A stretch of DNA of 64,000 nucleotides from Neglectibacter sp. X58. Lineage in GTDB: Bacteria; Bacillota; Clostridia; Oscillospirales; Acutalibacteraceae. The notes under the pieces are model-generated. The model was given only the letters and a program-made list of their open reading frames with translations. It was not told the DNA's origin and did not search any database. This document shows, piece after piece, positions 35,217-44,013 of this stretch. The first letter of the stretch is position 1. Each line of letters begins with the position of its first letter. A program made the position numbers and the translations under genes. Location: contig NZ_QWEO01000001.1 in assembly GCF_009936035.1 (NCBI RefSeq), positions 310,001-374,000 of the forward strand, written 5' to 3'.

Positions 35217-36485
35217 ATGGGCCAGCCCCTTGCAGACAGGATACGGCCCGCCGCCCTTAGCGAGGTGGTGGGGCAAAAGCATATTTTAGGCCCTGATAAG
35301 GCCCTGCGGCGGATTATCGAATCCGGGCAGGTGCCCAACATGGTTTTTTACGGGCCTTCCGGCGTGGGCAAAACCACAGTGGCCTCCATTATCGCCAAAA
35401 ATACGGACAGGCACCTGGTAAAGCTTAACGGCACCACAGCTTCCACCGCGGATATCAAGGAGGCTGTGCAGAGCACAGGCACTTTTGAAGGGATAAACGG
35501 GGTGCTGCTGTATCTGGACGAAATCCAATACTTTAACAAAAAGCAGCAGCAAACCTTGCTGGAGTGCATAGAAAACGGAAGCGTAACGCTGATTGCTTCC
35601 ACCACAGAGAATCCTTATTTTTATGTATATAACGCCATTTTAAGCCGCTCTACTGTGTTTGAGTTCAAGCCTGTGGAGCGGGAGGAGGTGGAAAAGGCGG
35701 TGCAGCGGGCCTTCTCCATTTTGGCTGATGATCTGGGCCAGGAATTGGAGCTGGAAGAAGGGGTGTGCAGGCACATTTCCTTTGCCTGCGGAGGCGACGT
35801 GCGCAAGGCCATGAACGCTGCGGAACTGTGTGTGCTGGCCTGCGGCGGGGACGGCGGGCCTGTCCGGGTGACCCTGGAAAGCGCCCGGGAGCTTACCCAG
35901 AAAAGCGCTCTGCGGTATGACCGGGCCGGGGACGAGCATTACGACATCCTTTCTGCCTTCCAGAAATCCATGCGCGGCTCTGACCCGGACGCGGCCCTGC
36001 ACTATCTGGCCCGGCTGCTGGAGGCCGGGGACATGCCCTCTGTGTGCAGGCGGCTGATGGTATGCGCCTGCGAGGATGTGGGCCTGGCCTGGCCCCAGAT
36101 TATCCCTATTGTCAAGGCCTGTGTGGACGCGGCCATGATGGTGGGAATGCCGGAAGCTGCCCTCCCCCTTTCCGACGGGGTGGTGCTGGTAAGCACAGCC
36201 CCCAAGTCAAATTCCGCCCACGACGCTTATGCAGCCGCCCTGGCAGATGTAAAGGCAGGGAACACAGGGGCCATCCCCCGGCACCTGCAGAACAAGCATT
36301 ATGACAGCGCCGAAGTGGCCCGCAAAGGGCAATTTTACCAATATCCCCACAACGCGCCCCACCACTGGCTTCCCCAGCAGTATCTCCCGGACGCTCTTCT
36401 GGGGGCGAAATATTATGAATATGGAGACAACAAGAACGAGCAGGGCTTTAAAGCCTATTGGGACAGGATAAAGGGAGGAAGCTAA
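35217..36485 (+). CDS. rarA: Replication-associated recombination protein RarA (MgsA)
   Basis: 422-residue AAA+ clamp-loader-like ATPase acting at stalled forks. Walker A GPSGVGKTTVASII (about 46-59), Walker B LLYLDEIQYF, sensor 1 STTENPYF, arginine-finger region ILSRSTVF, then the MgsA C-terminal tetramerisation domain (RGSDPDAALHYLARLLEAGD, ACEDVGLAWPQ, LPLSDGVVLVSTAPKSN). Strong ribosome site GGGAGGGAGA. Confidence 0.96.
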   Translation: MGQPLADRIRPAALSEVVGQKHILGPDKALRRIIESGQVPNMVFYGPSGVGKTTVASIIAKNTDRHLVKLNGTTASTADIKEAVQSTGTFEGINGVLLYLDEIQYFNKKQQQTLLECIENGSVTLIASTTENPYFYVYNAILSRSTVFEFKPVEREEVEKAVQRAFSILADDLGQELELEEGVCRHISFACGGDVRKAMNAAELCVLACGGDGGPVRVTLESARELTQKSALRYDRAGDEHYDILSAFQKSMRGSDPDAALHYLARLLEAGDMPSVCRRLMVCACEDVGLAWPQIIPIVKACVDAAMMVGMPEAALPLSDGVVLVSTAPKSNSAHDAYAAALADVKAGNTGAIPRHLQNKHYDSAEVARKGQFYQYPHNAPHHWLPQQYLPDALLGAKYYEYGDNKNEQGFKAYWDRIKGGS

Positions 36486-36585
36486 AGCTCCCAGGCAGCC
36501 ATGCATAAGAAAAGCCGCCAGGCTGTATTATATTGTAGAGCGCCATCTGAATAGTACATGATTTGGGGAAACGGAGGTACACATT

Positions 36586-37257
36586 ATGAAACCCCTGGTA
36601 TTAGAAAATCTTTCTTACGGGCTGTATGCCATTGGCGTACAGGACGGCACACGTACAAACGCCTGCATTGTCAGTTCCTTGATGCAGATTACAAAGGCTA
36701 CGCCTTCTGCCGCGCCCCTGGTGGCCTTAAGCCTGCACCAGGACAGCTTTAGCTGCCAGTGCGTGGAGGCGACAGGCATCTTCAGCATTTCTGTGCTCAG
36801 CCGGGAAACCCCTGCCGCCGTAATCGGGGCGCTGGGCTATCTTTCCGGCCGGGGGACGGATAAGCTGGAGAACATCCGCCACCGGGTGCTCCATGAAGGG
36901 GTGCCGGTTATCAAGGAAAACACCTGCTGCTGGTTTTTGTGCCGCGTGAAGGATATGCTGCCCGCTGGGAACCAGAAGCTGTTCGTGGCGGAAATTATTG
37001 CCGGCAGCGATGAGGCCGAGGGCGTCCCCATGACTTATGACTACTATATCAAGGAGCTGGGCGGGGCCGCTCCCAAAAAGGCCCCTGGCTATCTGCCTCC
37101 GGCCCAGGGCCACGACCGCAAAAGCGGGGAAAGCTTTGTGTGCTCTGTATGCGGGTATGTGTACAGCGATCCCAATTTTGGCTTCGAGGAGCTGCCGCCA
37201 GACTGGATCTGCCCCATTTGCAGTATGCCCAAAAAGGCCTTTGTGCGCAAAAAATAA
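36586..37257 (+). CDS. Flavin reductase-like protein fused to rubredoxin (Hrb-type)
   Basis: 223 residues. N-terminal about 1-160 is the FMN-binding split-barrel flavin reductase domain ([38 protein letters not shown]). C-terminal about 180-220 is rubredoxin: [12 protein letters not shown]...[14 protein letters not shown] with the four iron cysteines in two CxxC pairs. This order is that of high-molecular-weight rubredoxin, which passes electrons from NAD(P)H to flavodiiron O2 or NO reductases in anaerobes. No flavodiiron gene is in the window. GGAGG precedes the start. Confidence 0.92.
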   Translation: MKPLVLENLSYGLYAIGVQDGTRTNACIVSSLMQITKATPSAAPLVALSLHQDSFSCQCVEATGIFSISVLSRETPAAVIGALGYLSGRGTDKLENIRHRVLHEGVPVIKENTCCWFLCRVKDMLPAGNQKLFVAEIIAGSDEAEGVPMTYDYYIKELGGAAPKKAPGYLPPAQGHDRKSGESFVCSVCGYVYSDPNFGFEELPPDWICPICSMPKKAFVRKK

Positions 37258-37270
37258 AAATTCCTGCTGC

Positions 37271-37311
37271 GCGTTCCCCTGTCCTGCGGATGGGGGAACG
37301 CTTCTTTTTTC
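37271..37311 (+). terminator. Intrinsic terminator
   Basis: GCGTTCCCC (37271-37279) / GGGGAACGC (37293-37301), then TTCTTTTTTC. Confidence 0.88.
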
Positions 37312-37416
37312 CTGCTGATTTGTTCTGAAATGGCAGAAAAACCGGGCAAAAGTGGGGATAAAGCCGCTTTTTTTGTGAATTTCCGTGGAAAATCTTACAA
37401 TTTCCCGTCAAGAAGA

Positions 37417-37445
37417 TTGCATTTTTGTAATCTTTCGTATATAAT
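37417..37445 (+). promoter_or_regulatory. Sigma-A promoter of the SLH/lysozyme gene
   Basis: TTGCAT (37417-37422), 17-base spacer, TATAAT (37440-37445), about 50 bases before the GTG start. Confidence 0.78.
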
Positions 37446-37494
37446 ATATGTATCATGCCATTTTGAAACAAGGCATTACATATGGAGGTATACA

Positions 37495-40080
37495 GTGAAA
37501 CAGATGATAAAGAGAACGGGAAAGCGGGCTTTGCTTCTGCTGCTGGCAGCGCTTATGCTGACGGCAGGGCTGCCGGTTCTGGCGGCAGAGGATTTATCCT
37601 CCCAGGTTTCCGCCATCACCTCCCAGTTGGAAGATCTGGAGGGAACTTCCTCCAGCCCTGAAGAGGAACCGCCGGAAAGCCAGCCGGAGGAATCTCCCCT
37701 CCCCTCCAAGCCTGAGGGCAGCGAGCCTGCGGGCGGGGAGGATGATCCAGGAGAGGAAGAAGAGCCTGACGAGGAAAACCCGGAAGAGAAAGCGCCGCTG
37801 GACGCCTCTTCCCTGCTGGTGACAGGCGGGCACAATACATATCTTTCCGGCTATGAAGGGGCGCTTTTCAAGCCCGACAACAATATGAGCCGGGGTGAGG
37901 TGGCCTATATGTTTTATAACCTTCTGGCCGCAAAGCCCCCTGTCTCCCAGTCCCAGTTTTCCGATGTGTCCTTCTCCAGTTGGTGGGGTCCTGCTATCAA
38001 CACAGTGGCAGCGGCCGGGGTTTTCCAGGGCAAGGGCGGGAATATTTTCGATCCCACCGCCCCTATCAGCCGCGCTGAATACGTCACCGCCCTCTCCAAT
38101 TGTTTTGCGCTGGAGTCTGGCGCCGTAAGTTTCCCTGACGTGGAAGGCCACTGGGCTTATCCCTACATCGCTTCCGCTGTGGCAAAGGGCTGGATAACCG
38201 GCTTTGAGGACGGCACCTTTGGCCCGGATAAGCCTATCACCCGCTGCCAGGCAGTGAAAATTATGAACTCTGCCCTGGAGCGCCGGGACGAAGATTTCGC
38301 CAAAGACCGGGCACAGCAGAAATTCTATGACGTGCCCTCTTCCCACTGGGCCTATCTGGAGATTGCCGAGGCCGCCAAGCCTGTGGACTCCATGGTAGAT
38401 CCCCCTCCTGATGATCGTCCCTTTAAAAAAGGCGACACCGTGAAGGTGACTGCTGATATCGGGCTGAACGTGCGGGATAAGCCCAACGGCGCCGTTATTA
38501 CCACTGTGGCCCAGGGTACTCTGCTTACCATTGTGGATACCGCCTCCTGGCCCTGGGTGCAGATCCGTATGAGCAACAGCCGGGTGGGGTATGTCCATTC
38601 CGATTATATCGAACTTGCCAATGGCAGCGGCGGGGATCTGCCTGTTACAGGAGATGGGGCGAAAATTTCCACCGGCAGGGTTTCCCTGCACCAATACCAG
38701 ACCTTCCGGCTGGATGCCTCCGTTACAAAGGGCATGGACGCTATGGTGTGGAGCAGCAGCGATCCCAGCGTGGCAGAGGTGGGCTATACTGTCCCTTACA
38801 ACAAAACAGAACACGGGGCCATGATATACGGCAAAAAGCCCGGCAGCGCCACGCTCACCTTCTCAGACAGGGCCGGAACCACGAAAGTGTCCTGCGCCGT
38901 TACGGTTACTGCCCCGGAATCTGTCCGGTATGCCTATAATGACGCAAACACAGTAACCACCAATACGCCCTGCAACCTGGTGGCTGTAACGGACACCAGC
39001 CGCAGTGCTGTGCGGTTTGAGATTGTAAAAGGTCCTGCCCAAGGAACGTATAATGTTTCCGAATATGAAACCCAAACACGCAAGTCCAGCTATGGCCTGC
39101 CGGACAATACGGTTCGCGTTTTCAAAAAGAATATGTCCTTCAGCGTGGCAGGCTCCTATACCCTCCGGGCCTATTCCCAGGACAGCAGCGGCGCTTTCTC
39201 GACAGATTACAAGGAGTTTAACCTGCTTGTCACCGCCGCCGCCTCCACCACCGTTACAAACGAAACCCGCCTGCCAAGCCGCGCAATCCTGGATCAGATT
39301 AAAAGCTTTGAGGGGAACGTGTGGGAGATTGAGGATGACATGGCGAACCGGAAGCATCCCACTGTGGGCCATGGGTATGTCGTGAACCTGCACAAAACCT
39401 TTTATAACACCCTGACGGAAGCAGAGGCCTATGCCCTGCTGGTCGAGCAGGTAAACAGCAACTATGGCTCTACGGTCAATAATTTCCGCACAAAATATGG
39501 CGTGCGCATGAGCCAGGCCCAGTATGACGCCCTGGTAAGCTTTGTGTACAACTGCGGGGGCAATACCTTGAACCCCAGCAGCTATTATACCCCCGCTGTC
39601 ATCCTGAACGCTGTGGTGCCCCCCAGCGATTTGGGGATGAAAACCTATGCGGGCAAATTGAACGTAGGCAATGGCCTTCTCTTCTCCTCCGCGGATATTA
39701 CCAGCTCCCGGCTGGCTACTGTGCCTGGAGGCAGCACCGTAACGGTGCGGGAATATAAACGCTTCTCCAGCAGCACCAAGCAGGAAGTGTGGTATAAGGT
39801 GACCTATGGCTCCACCACAGGCTGGATGCCTGCCGGCTATGTGAACCTGAACCTTTCCAATCCCATTCATGACCTGAACTATGTGGATTCCACAGTGCTT
39901 GCTTATAACTTCCTCCAGTGGCATACTTCGTCCGGCACCCACTATGTAGGGCTGCTGCGCCGCAGGCTGGCGGAATGCAAGATATTCTTCTTCGGCAACT
40001 ATGCGGAGGCAAACTCAAGCCATCCGAATTACAAGAAAAATACTTACGGCTTTGTGTTCCCCACCTGCTGTACCTCATAA
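37495..40080 (+). CDS. Secreted SLH/SH3/Ig-like protein with GH24-type lysozyme domain
   Basis: 861 residues from a GTG with GGAGGT ahead. Order: signal peptide (ALLLLLAALMLTAGLPVLAA, cut near 30), acidic Pro/Glu linker (40-100), three SLH repeats (about 110-165, 170-225, 230-300) for wall anchoring, an SH3b domain (312-368), two Ig-like segments (387-470, 476-575), then a GH24 lysozyme domain starting near 592: Glu in IKSFEGN, an Asp nine residues on, PTVGHGY, LTEAEAYALL and SQAQYDALVSFVYNCG. A second SH3b (about 719-788) sits inside the lysozyme fold; its last helix, YVGLLRRRLAECKIFFFG (about 820-837), follows. Probable peptidoglycan hydrolase for wall remodelling. Confidence 0.85.
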   Translation: MKQMIKRTGKRALLLLLAALMLTAGLPVLAAEDLSSQVSAITSQLEDLEGTSSSPEEEPPESQPEESPLPSKPEGSEPAGGEDDPGEEEEPDEENPEEKAPLDASSLLVTGGHNTYLSGYEGALFKPDNNMSRGEVAYMFYNLLAAKPPVSQSQFSDVSFSSWWGPAINTVAAAGVFQGKGGNIFDPTAPISRAEYVTALSNCFALESGAVSFPDVEGHWAYPYIASAVAKGWITGFEDGTFGPDKPITRCQAVKIMNSALERRDEDFAKDRAQQKFYDVPSSHWAYLEIAEAAKPVDSMVDPPPDDRPFKKGDTVKVTADIGLNVRDKPNGAVITTVAQGTLLTIVDTASWPWVQIRMSNSRVGYVHSDYIELANGSGGDLPVTGDGAKISTGRVSLHQYQTFRLDASVTKGMDAMVWSSSDPSVAEVGYTVPYNKTEHGAMIYGKKPGSATLTFSDRAGTTKVSCAVTVTAPESVRYAYNDANTVTTNTPCNLVAVTDTSRSAVRFEIVKGPAQGTYNVSEYETQTRKSSYGLPDNTVRVFKKNMSFSVAGSYTLRAYSQDSSGAFSTDYKEFNLLVTAAASTTVTNETRLPSRAILDQIKSFEGNVWEIEDDMANRKHPTVGHGYVVNLHKTFYNTLTEAEAYALLVEQVNSNYGSTVNNFRTKYGVRMSQAQYDALVSFVYNCGGNTLNPSSYYTPAVILNAVVPPSDLGMKTYAGKLNVGNGLLFSSADITSSRLATVPGGSTVTVREYKRFSSSTKQEVWYKVTYGSTTGWMPAGYVNLNLSNPIHDLNYVDSTVLAYNFLQWHTSSGTHYVGLLRRRLAECKIFFFGNYAEANSSHPNYKKNTYGFVFPTCCTS

Positions 40081-40092
40081 TCTATAAAAAAG

Positions 40093-40126
40093 AAGCTCCC
40101 TGACCAACAAGCTAGGGAGCTTTTTT
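40093..40126 (+). terminator. Intrinsic terminator
   Basis: AAGCTCCCT (40093-40101) / AGGGAGCTT (40114-40122), followed by a T run to 40126. Confidence 0.9.
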
Positions 40127-40130
40127 AGAA

Positions 40131-40175
40131 GGAAAGCCGCTCCCATGCCTTTTAAGGGCACAGGGGCGGCCTTTC
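40131..40175 (-). terminator. Terminator of RNase P RNA
   Basis: Minus-strand GAAAGGCCGCCCC pairs with GGGAGCGGCTTTCC around a GCC-TTAAAA-GGC tip; T run CTTCTAAAAAA is weak, so efficiency is uncertain. Confidence 0.6.
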
Positions 40176-40177
40176 TT

Positions 40178-40534
40178 GTGACCAAACCTGTAAGCCGGGT
40201 TCTGTCGCGGACAGTCATCTATCTTGGCCTGCCGTTGCCAGCAAGCTCTCGCCACCTCCATAGGACGCGCGGGCCGCGCTTGCAGACTGAACTGCCGTCC
40301 TGCCACGGTGTTGCTCCGGATAGGGTTTACAGGGCCGCGCAGTCCCCTGCGCGCCGGTGAGCTTTTACCTCGCCTTTCCACCCTTACCGGGGTTTCCCCC
40401 GGCGGTATATCTCTGTTGCACTTTCCCTGGGGTCACCCCCGGCGGCCGTTAGCCGTTATCCTTGCCCTGTGGAGCCCGGACTTTCCTCAGACGCCCGCTT
40501 TCGCAAAGCGCCCGCAACTGTCTGGTTTGCTCAC
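40178..40534 (-). ncRNA. rnpB: RNase P RNA, bacterial type A-like
   Basis: Ribozyme that removes tRNA 5' leaders. On the minus strand the conserved core is plain: GAGGAAAGTCCGGGCTCC near the 5' end, CAGGGAAAGTGCAACAGAGA, CCCGGTAAGGGTGGAAAGG, the CCCTATCCGGAGCAA and ACAGAACCCGGCTTA blocks. The proposed ends pair as helix P1: GTGAGCAAACC at the 5' end with GGTTTGGTCAC at the 3' end (10 of 11). Length about 357 nt. Confidence 0.95.
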
Positions 40535-40538
40535 ATCT

Positions 40539-40568
40539 AGTCTAATACGGCGCACTGCCCTTTGTCAA
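40539..40568 (-). promoter_or_regulatory. Promoter of RNase P RNA
   Basis: Minus strand TTGACA (40563-40568) and TAGACT (40539-40544) at 18 bases, five bases before the proposed RNA 5' end. Confidence 0.7.
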
Positions 40569-40584
40569 GGGGAGGGCGCGGCTT

Positions 40585-42045
40585 TTAGCAGGATTTTGCA
40601 GAAAGCAGGCGGTTCTTTTCCTCCCACAGGCTCTGGGACAAGTCTACATAGTAGGTGTGGGGGTTTTCAAACCGGGTAACTTCTTCCCAAAGCGTGTCCA
40701 CCTGGGCCATGCAATATGCCTTAATGGCCTTCAAGGCCCGGGGGGTGTAGGTGCAGGCCCCGCCTTTAAAAATCTGGGTCATCAGGGATACGGCATAGAA
40801 ATTCTGGACAGTTTTGCGCTTCCAGGTGTGGTTGGGGTCGAAGATGGTGTAAGGCTTTGTATCGTCAATAATCTCATCGTGGAGGGTTATCACGTCGGCA
40901 ATGGCCTTGTCCGTCTCCTTGTCAAAAAGCCTCCACACATTTTTAAAGCAGGGCGTAGTGATTTTTGCCACGTTTTCGCTGATTTTAATTTTAGGAATTA
41001 CCTGCCCGTCCGGCTTTTCCACTGCCACCAGCTTATACACGCCGCCGAACACAGGCTCCGAGGAGGAGGTGATAAGCCGCTCGCCCACGCCGAAGGAGTC
41101 CACCCTGGCGCCCTGTATCAGCATGTCCCGGATGATATACTCATCCAGGGAGTTGGAGGCGCAGATGGCACAGTCCTCAAAGCCCGCGTCATCCAGAAGC
41201 TTGCGGGCCTTGCGGGAAAGATAGGTGATGTCGCCGCTGTCAATGCGTATGCCAGCGGGCCGGAATCCCTGGGGCACCAGCACTTCGTTGAATACCTTTA
41301 TGGCGTTGGGCACGCCAGACTTTAACACGTTATAGGTGTCCACCAGCAGCACGCAGTTCTGGGGATATGCCTCCGCGTATGCCTTGAAGGCGTCGTATTC
41401 GCTGTCGAAAAGCTGCACCCAGCTATGGGCCATGGTGCCCAGTGCCGGCACGCCGAAAAGCTGGTCGCTGATGGTGCAGGCGGTGCCTGCGCACCCGCCG
41501 ATAAAGGCGGCCCGGGCGCCGTATACCGCGCCGTCAAAGCCCTGGGCGCGGCGGGAGCCAAACTCCATCACAGCCCGGCCCTGGGCAGCCCGGACAATGC
41601 GGTTGGTCTTGGTGGCAATAAGGCTTTGGTGGTTGATGCATAAAAGCACCATGGTTTCCACAAACTGTGCTTGGATGGCCGGGCCGCGCACGGTTACAAT
41701 CGGCTCGCCAGGGAAAATAGGCGTGCCCTCGGGCACAGCCCACACATCGCACTGGAATTTGAAATTGCGCAGGTATTCTAAAAATTCCTTGGAGAAAATA
41801 TGCTTGCCCGCCAGGTATGCAATATCCTCCTCAGAAAAATGCAGGTTGCGCAGATAGTCCACAAGCTGCTCCACGCCTGCCATAATGGCAAAGCCGCCGT
41901 TATCAGGCACTTTGCGGAAAAACATATCAAAATAACAGATGGCATCCTCCAAGCCGTTCTGGAAATAGCCGTTTGCCATTGTCAGTTCGTAAAAGTCTGT
42001 AAGCATAGTCAGATTTCTTTCATTGCCGGTAAAATTTTTTCCCAT
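40585..42045 (-). CDS. pncB: Nicotinate phosphoribosyltransferase
   Basis: 486 residues; converts nicotinate and PRPP to nicotinate mononucleotide for NAD salvage. The N-terminus LTDFYELTMANGYF, FGSRRAQGFDGAVYGARAAFIGG, GTMAHSWVQLF and the RIDSGDITYLSRKARKLLD phosphate-binding region identify the long-form enzyme. An extended -10 TGGTATAAT (complement of 42126-42134) lies 80 bases upstream. Confidence 0.96.
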   Translation of the reverse strand: MGKNFTGNERNLTMLTDFYELTMANGYFQNGLEDAICYFDMFFRKVPDNGGFAIMAGVEQLVDYLRNLHFSEEDIAYLAGKHIFSKEFLEYLRNFKFQCDVWAVPEGTPIFPGEPIVTVRGPAIQAQFVETMVLLCINHQSLIATKTNRIVRAAQGRAVMEFGSRRAQGFDGAVYGARAAFIGGCAGTACTISDQLFGVPALGTMAHSWVQLFDSEYDAFKAYAEAYPQNCVLLVDTYNVLKSGVPNAIKVFNEVLVPQGFRPAGIRIDSGDITYLSRKARKLLDDAGFEDCAICASNSLDEYIIRDMLIQGARVDSFGVGERLITSSSEPVFGGVYKLVAVEKPDGQVIPKIKISENVAKITTPCFKNVWRLFDKETDKAIADVITLHDEIIDDTKPYTIFDPNHTWKRKTVQNFYAVSLMTQIFKGGACTYTPRALKAIKAYCMAQVDTLWEEVTRFENPHTYYVDLSQSLWEEKNRLLSAKSC

Positions 42046-42125
42046 GGCGTTTTGCCCTTCCTTTCTTTATGCAGAGCATAGAGAGCTAAAGATACAATGT
42101 TTATAAAGCGATTTTTACCGTTTCT

Positions 42126-42134
42126 ATTATACCA
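42126..42134 (-). promoter_or_regulatory. Extended -10 promoter of pncB
   Basis: Minus strand TGGTATAAT; the -35 position 17 bases upstream (TGTACT) is poor, compatible with an extended -10 promoter. Confidence 0.55.
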
Positions 42135-42255
42135 GCTTTTGGCAAAAAGTACAGTGTGTTTTGCAAAACTATTTTCTTTGCAAAAGAAAGACGCGGTATG
42201 CGGAAACAAACTGTATAAATTCTAAAATTTTTCTGGTATAATTCTTTAAAGTAGA

Positions 42256-42284
42256 TTGATTTCCCCGTTCCCCTTCCTTATAAT
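42256..42284 (+). promoter_or_regulatory. Sigma-A promoter of the XRE regulator
   Basis: TTGATT (42256-42261), 17-base spacer, TATAAT (42279-42284). Confidence 0.75.
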
Positions 42285-42327
42285 ATGGGTAGGATACTGA
42301 AACTTTTTGGGAAAAGAGGGTATAGCT

Positions 42328-42579
42328 ATGAGATTGCGCAGCCAGCCCTTGGGCTCAAAAAACTTGGTAGGTGCCAGAGTAGAGTCTGCCCGTAAAAGCC
42401 AGGGCATGAAACAAAAGGAGCTTTTAGCCCAGCTGCAGGTGCGCGGCGTAGATTTAAACGCCTCGGGCCTGTCCAAGCTGGAAGGACAACTGCGCTTTGT
42501 CACAGACATGGAGCTGCTGGCTTTGTCCAACATCCTAAACGTCTCTGTGGACTGGCTGCTTACCGGCAAAGAAAAGTAG
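42328..42579 (+). CDS. XRE-family helix-turn-helix regulator
   Basis: 83 residues. VGARVESARKSQGMKQKELLAQLQVRGVDLNASGLSKLEGQLRFVTDMELLALSNILNV is a Cro/CI-type HTH with a slightly long loop between helices 2 and 3, ending VSVDWLLTGKEK as in many XRE proteins. ATG at 42328 with GAGGG ahead. No ligand domain; targets unknown. Confidence 0.88.
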   Translation: MRLRSQPLGSKNLVGARVESARKSQGMKQKELLAQLQVRGVDLNASGLSKLEGQLRFVTDMELLALSNILNVSVDWLLTGKEK

Positions 42580-42621
42580 CTGTGGCAAACCAGACAGAAA
42601 ACTAAAAACCTCCTTCAAAGG

Positions 42622-42657
42622 ATGCCTTCCAGGCCTTCGGGCTTGGAGGGCATTTTT
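42622..42657 (+). terminator. Intrinsic terminator
   Basis: ATGCCTTCCAGGCC pairs with GGCTTGGAGGGCAT across a TTCG loop, then TTTTTG. Confidence 0.85.
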
Positions 42658-42715
42658 GTGCTCTATGAGGGCATACTCTTTTGTATATCAGCCCATCATG
42701 AAAGGAGGCGCGGCT

Positions 42716-43801
42716 GTGCTTCAAAAAGGCGAACTGCGGCGGCTTTGGCCCCTGCTGGTGTTTTTTGCCCTGTATTCCCTGGGCTTTTTCCTATGGGTGA
42801 AAACCTTTTTCTATTCCCTCCCCTTCCTCCTGGGCCTGCTGGCGGCTGCGGCAGTGCAGCCAGTTATTGCTTTCCTGGAAAAGCGCTGCAAATGCTCCCA
42901 TGCTGCCGCCTCTGCCTGGGGGGCGGCCCTTGCCCTGCTGGCGGCGGCAGCTCTCACCGGGCTGGTGGCCTTTTTCGGCATCCGGGAGGCTATTTCTTTT
43001 TTGGTGAAGGCTTCTAACGGCGGGTTTCCAGAGTTTTCCCCGGCGGTGAAAGCTTTTTTCCAGCGGGTGAACAGCTTTTTTGCAGAGCTTGACATGGAAT
43101 TCTTCCAGCGCAACCAGGAAGAACTGATGGACTTTTTAAAAAGCAGCATGGATCTGGTGCTCTCCTTCCTCCGGGCGCTGCTGGGGGTGGTCACCTCCCT
43201 GCCCACCCTGCTGGCACTGGTGCTGACGGCTGGGTTTTCCACCTTCTGCTTTTCCCGGGATATGGGGCGGCTGCGAGGCTGGGTGCGGCGGATGCTCAGC
43301 GACAGCACCGCAGAGCAGGTGAAGGGCGGGCTGGAAAGCTCTGCAGGGACAGGGCGGAAATACTTCCTCTCCTATCTCTTTCTATACTTCATCACATTCT
43401 GCGAAACCTGCGTAATCCTGTCCCTTCTGCATATCCCCTATCCCCTCACTACCAGCCTGATCACCGCCGTTGCAGACCTTCTGCCTGTGCTGGGGCCGGG
43501 CATTGTGTTTACCCCCCTTGCCGTGTATCAGGTGCTTATTGGGGAATACTGGAAGGCTTTGGGGCTGTTCATCGGGTGGGTTACCATCACCTGCATCCGG
43601 CAGGTGATGGAGCCAAAGCTGGTGGCGTCCACCACAAAAATCCATCCCCTTGCCATGCTGGCGGCAGTGTATTTTTCCCTGGTCAGCGGCAGCTTCTGGA
43701 TGCTGCTCTATGTGATGGGCCTGTGTATGCTGTACGCCTTCCTGAAGGAATCTGGCATCCTGCCTCCATTGCTGCCAAAGGAGGAAACGGAGGCCTCCTA
43801 G
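42716..43801 (+). CDS. AI-2E transporter family / YtvI-like membrane protein
   Basis: 361 residues from the GTG at 42716, chosen because AAAGGAGG ends seven bases ahead of it. About eight hydrophobic segments and the PF01594-type end: PYPLTTSLITAVADLLPVLGPGIVFTPLAVYQVLIG and KLVASTTKIHPLAMLAAVYFSLVSGSFWMLLYVMG. YtvI members are sporulation-associated in Bacillus; others are transporters. The specific role here is not shown. Confidence 0.85.
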   Translation: MLQKGELRRLWPLLVFFALYSLGFFLWVKTFFYSLPFLLGLLAAAAVQPVIAFLEKRCKCSHAAASAWGAALALLAAAALTGLVAFFGIREAISFLVKASNGGFPEFSPAVKAFFQRVNSFFAELDMEFFQRNQEELMDFLKSSMDLVLSFLRALLGVVTSLPTLLALVLTAGFSTFCFSRDMGRLRGWVRRMLSDSTAEQVKGGLESSAGTGRKYFLSYLFLYFITFCETCVILSLLHIPYPLTTSLITAVADLLPVLGPGIVFTPLAVYQVLIGEYWKALGLFIGWVTITCIRQVMEPKLVASTTKIHPLAMLAAVYFSLVSGSFWMLLYVMGLCMLYAFLKESGILPPLLPKEETEAS

Positions 43802-43815
43802 ACAAGCGCATCGCA

Positions 43816-43843
43816 CAAAGGGAGGGGGCGGCCCCTCCCTTTG
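43816..43843. terminator. Probable terminator after the YtvI-like gene
   Basis: 12-bp perfect arms CAAAGGGAGGGG (43816-43827) / CCCCTCCCTTTG (43832-43843), weak T tail. Confidence 0.6.
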
Positions 43844-43917
43844 CTTTGCTGGTAAAAGGATTATGCCGCCTTTTGCGTGGTTTCCTGGGGACTTCTGCAA
43901 TTTTTTTTGAAAACCCC

Positions 43918-43980
43918 TTGCAAAATACCCCTAAGGGGTATATAATAGAAATTGTCAAATACCCCTATAGGGTATTTGAC
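43918..43980 (+). promoter_or_regulatory. csoR-copA promoter with two CsoR operators
   Basis: TTGCAA (43918-43923), 17-base spacer, TATAAT (43941-43946). The spacer itself is operator 1, ATACCCCTAAGGGGTAT (43925-43941). Operator 2 at 43954-43980 is a larger palindrome: GTCAAATACCC, five bases, GGGTATTTGAC. Both carry the TACCC...GGGTA core of CsoR sites, so copper-free CsoR would sit on the promoter and just past the start point. Confidence 0.9.
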
Positions 43981-44013
43981 ACGCACCACGCTTATGAGAA
44001 AGAAGGGATATCT

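Noticed and set aside
37594-38814. 406-codon frame antisense to the SLH/lysozyme gene
   Set aside because: Antisense shadow; the plus-strand gene has signal peptide, SLH, SH3b and lysozyme domains and a proper ribosome site.
39271-40080. Prophage remnant carrying an endolysin
   Set aside because: The lysozyme domain is part of a secreted SLH protein with its own promoter and terminator, and no other phage gene is nearby.
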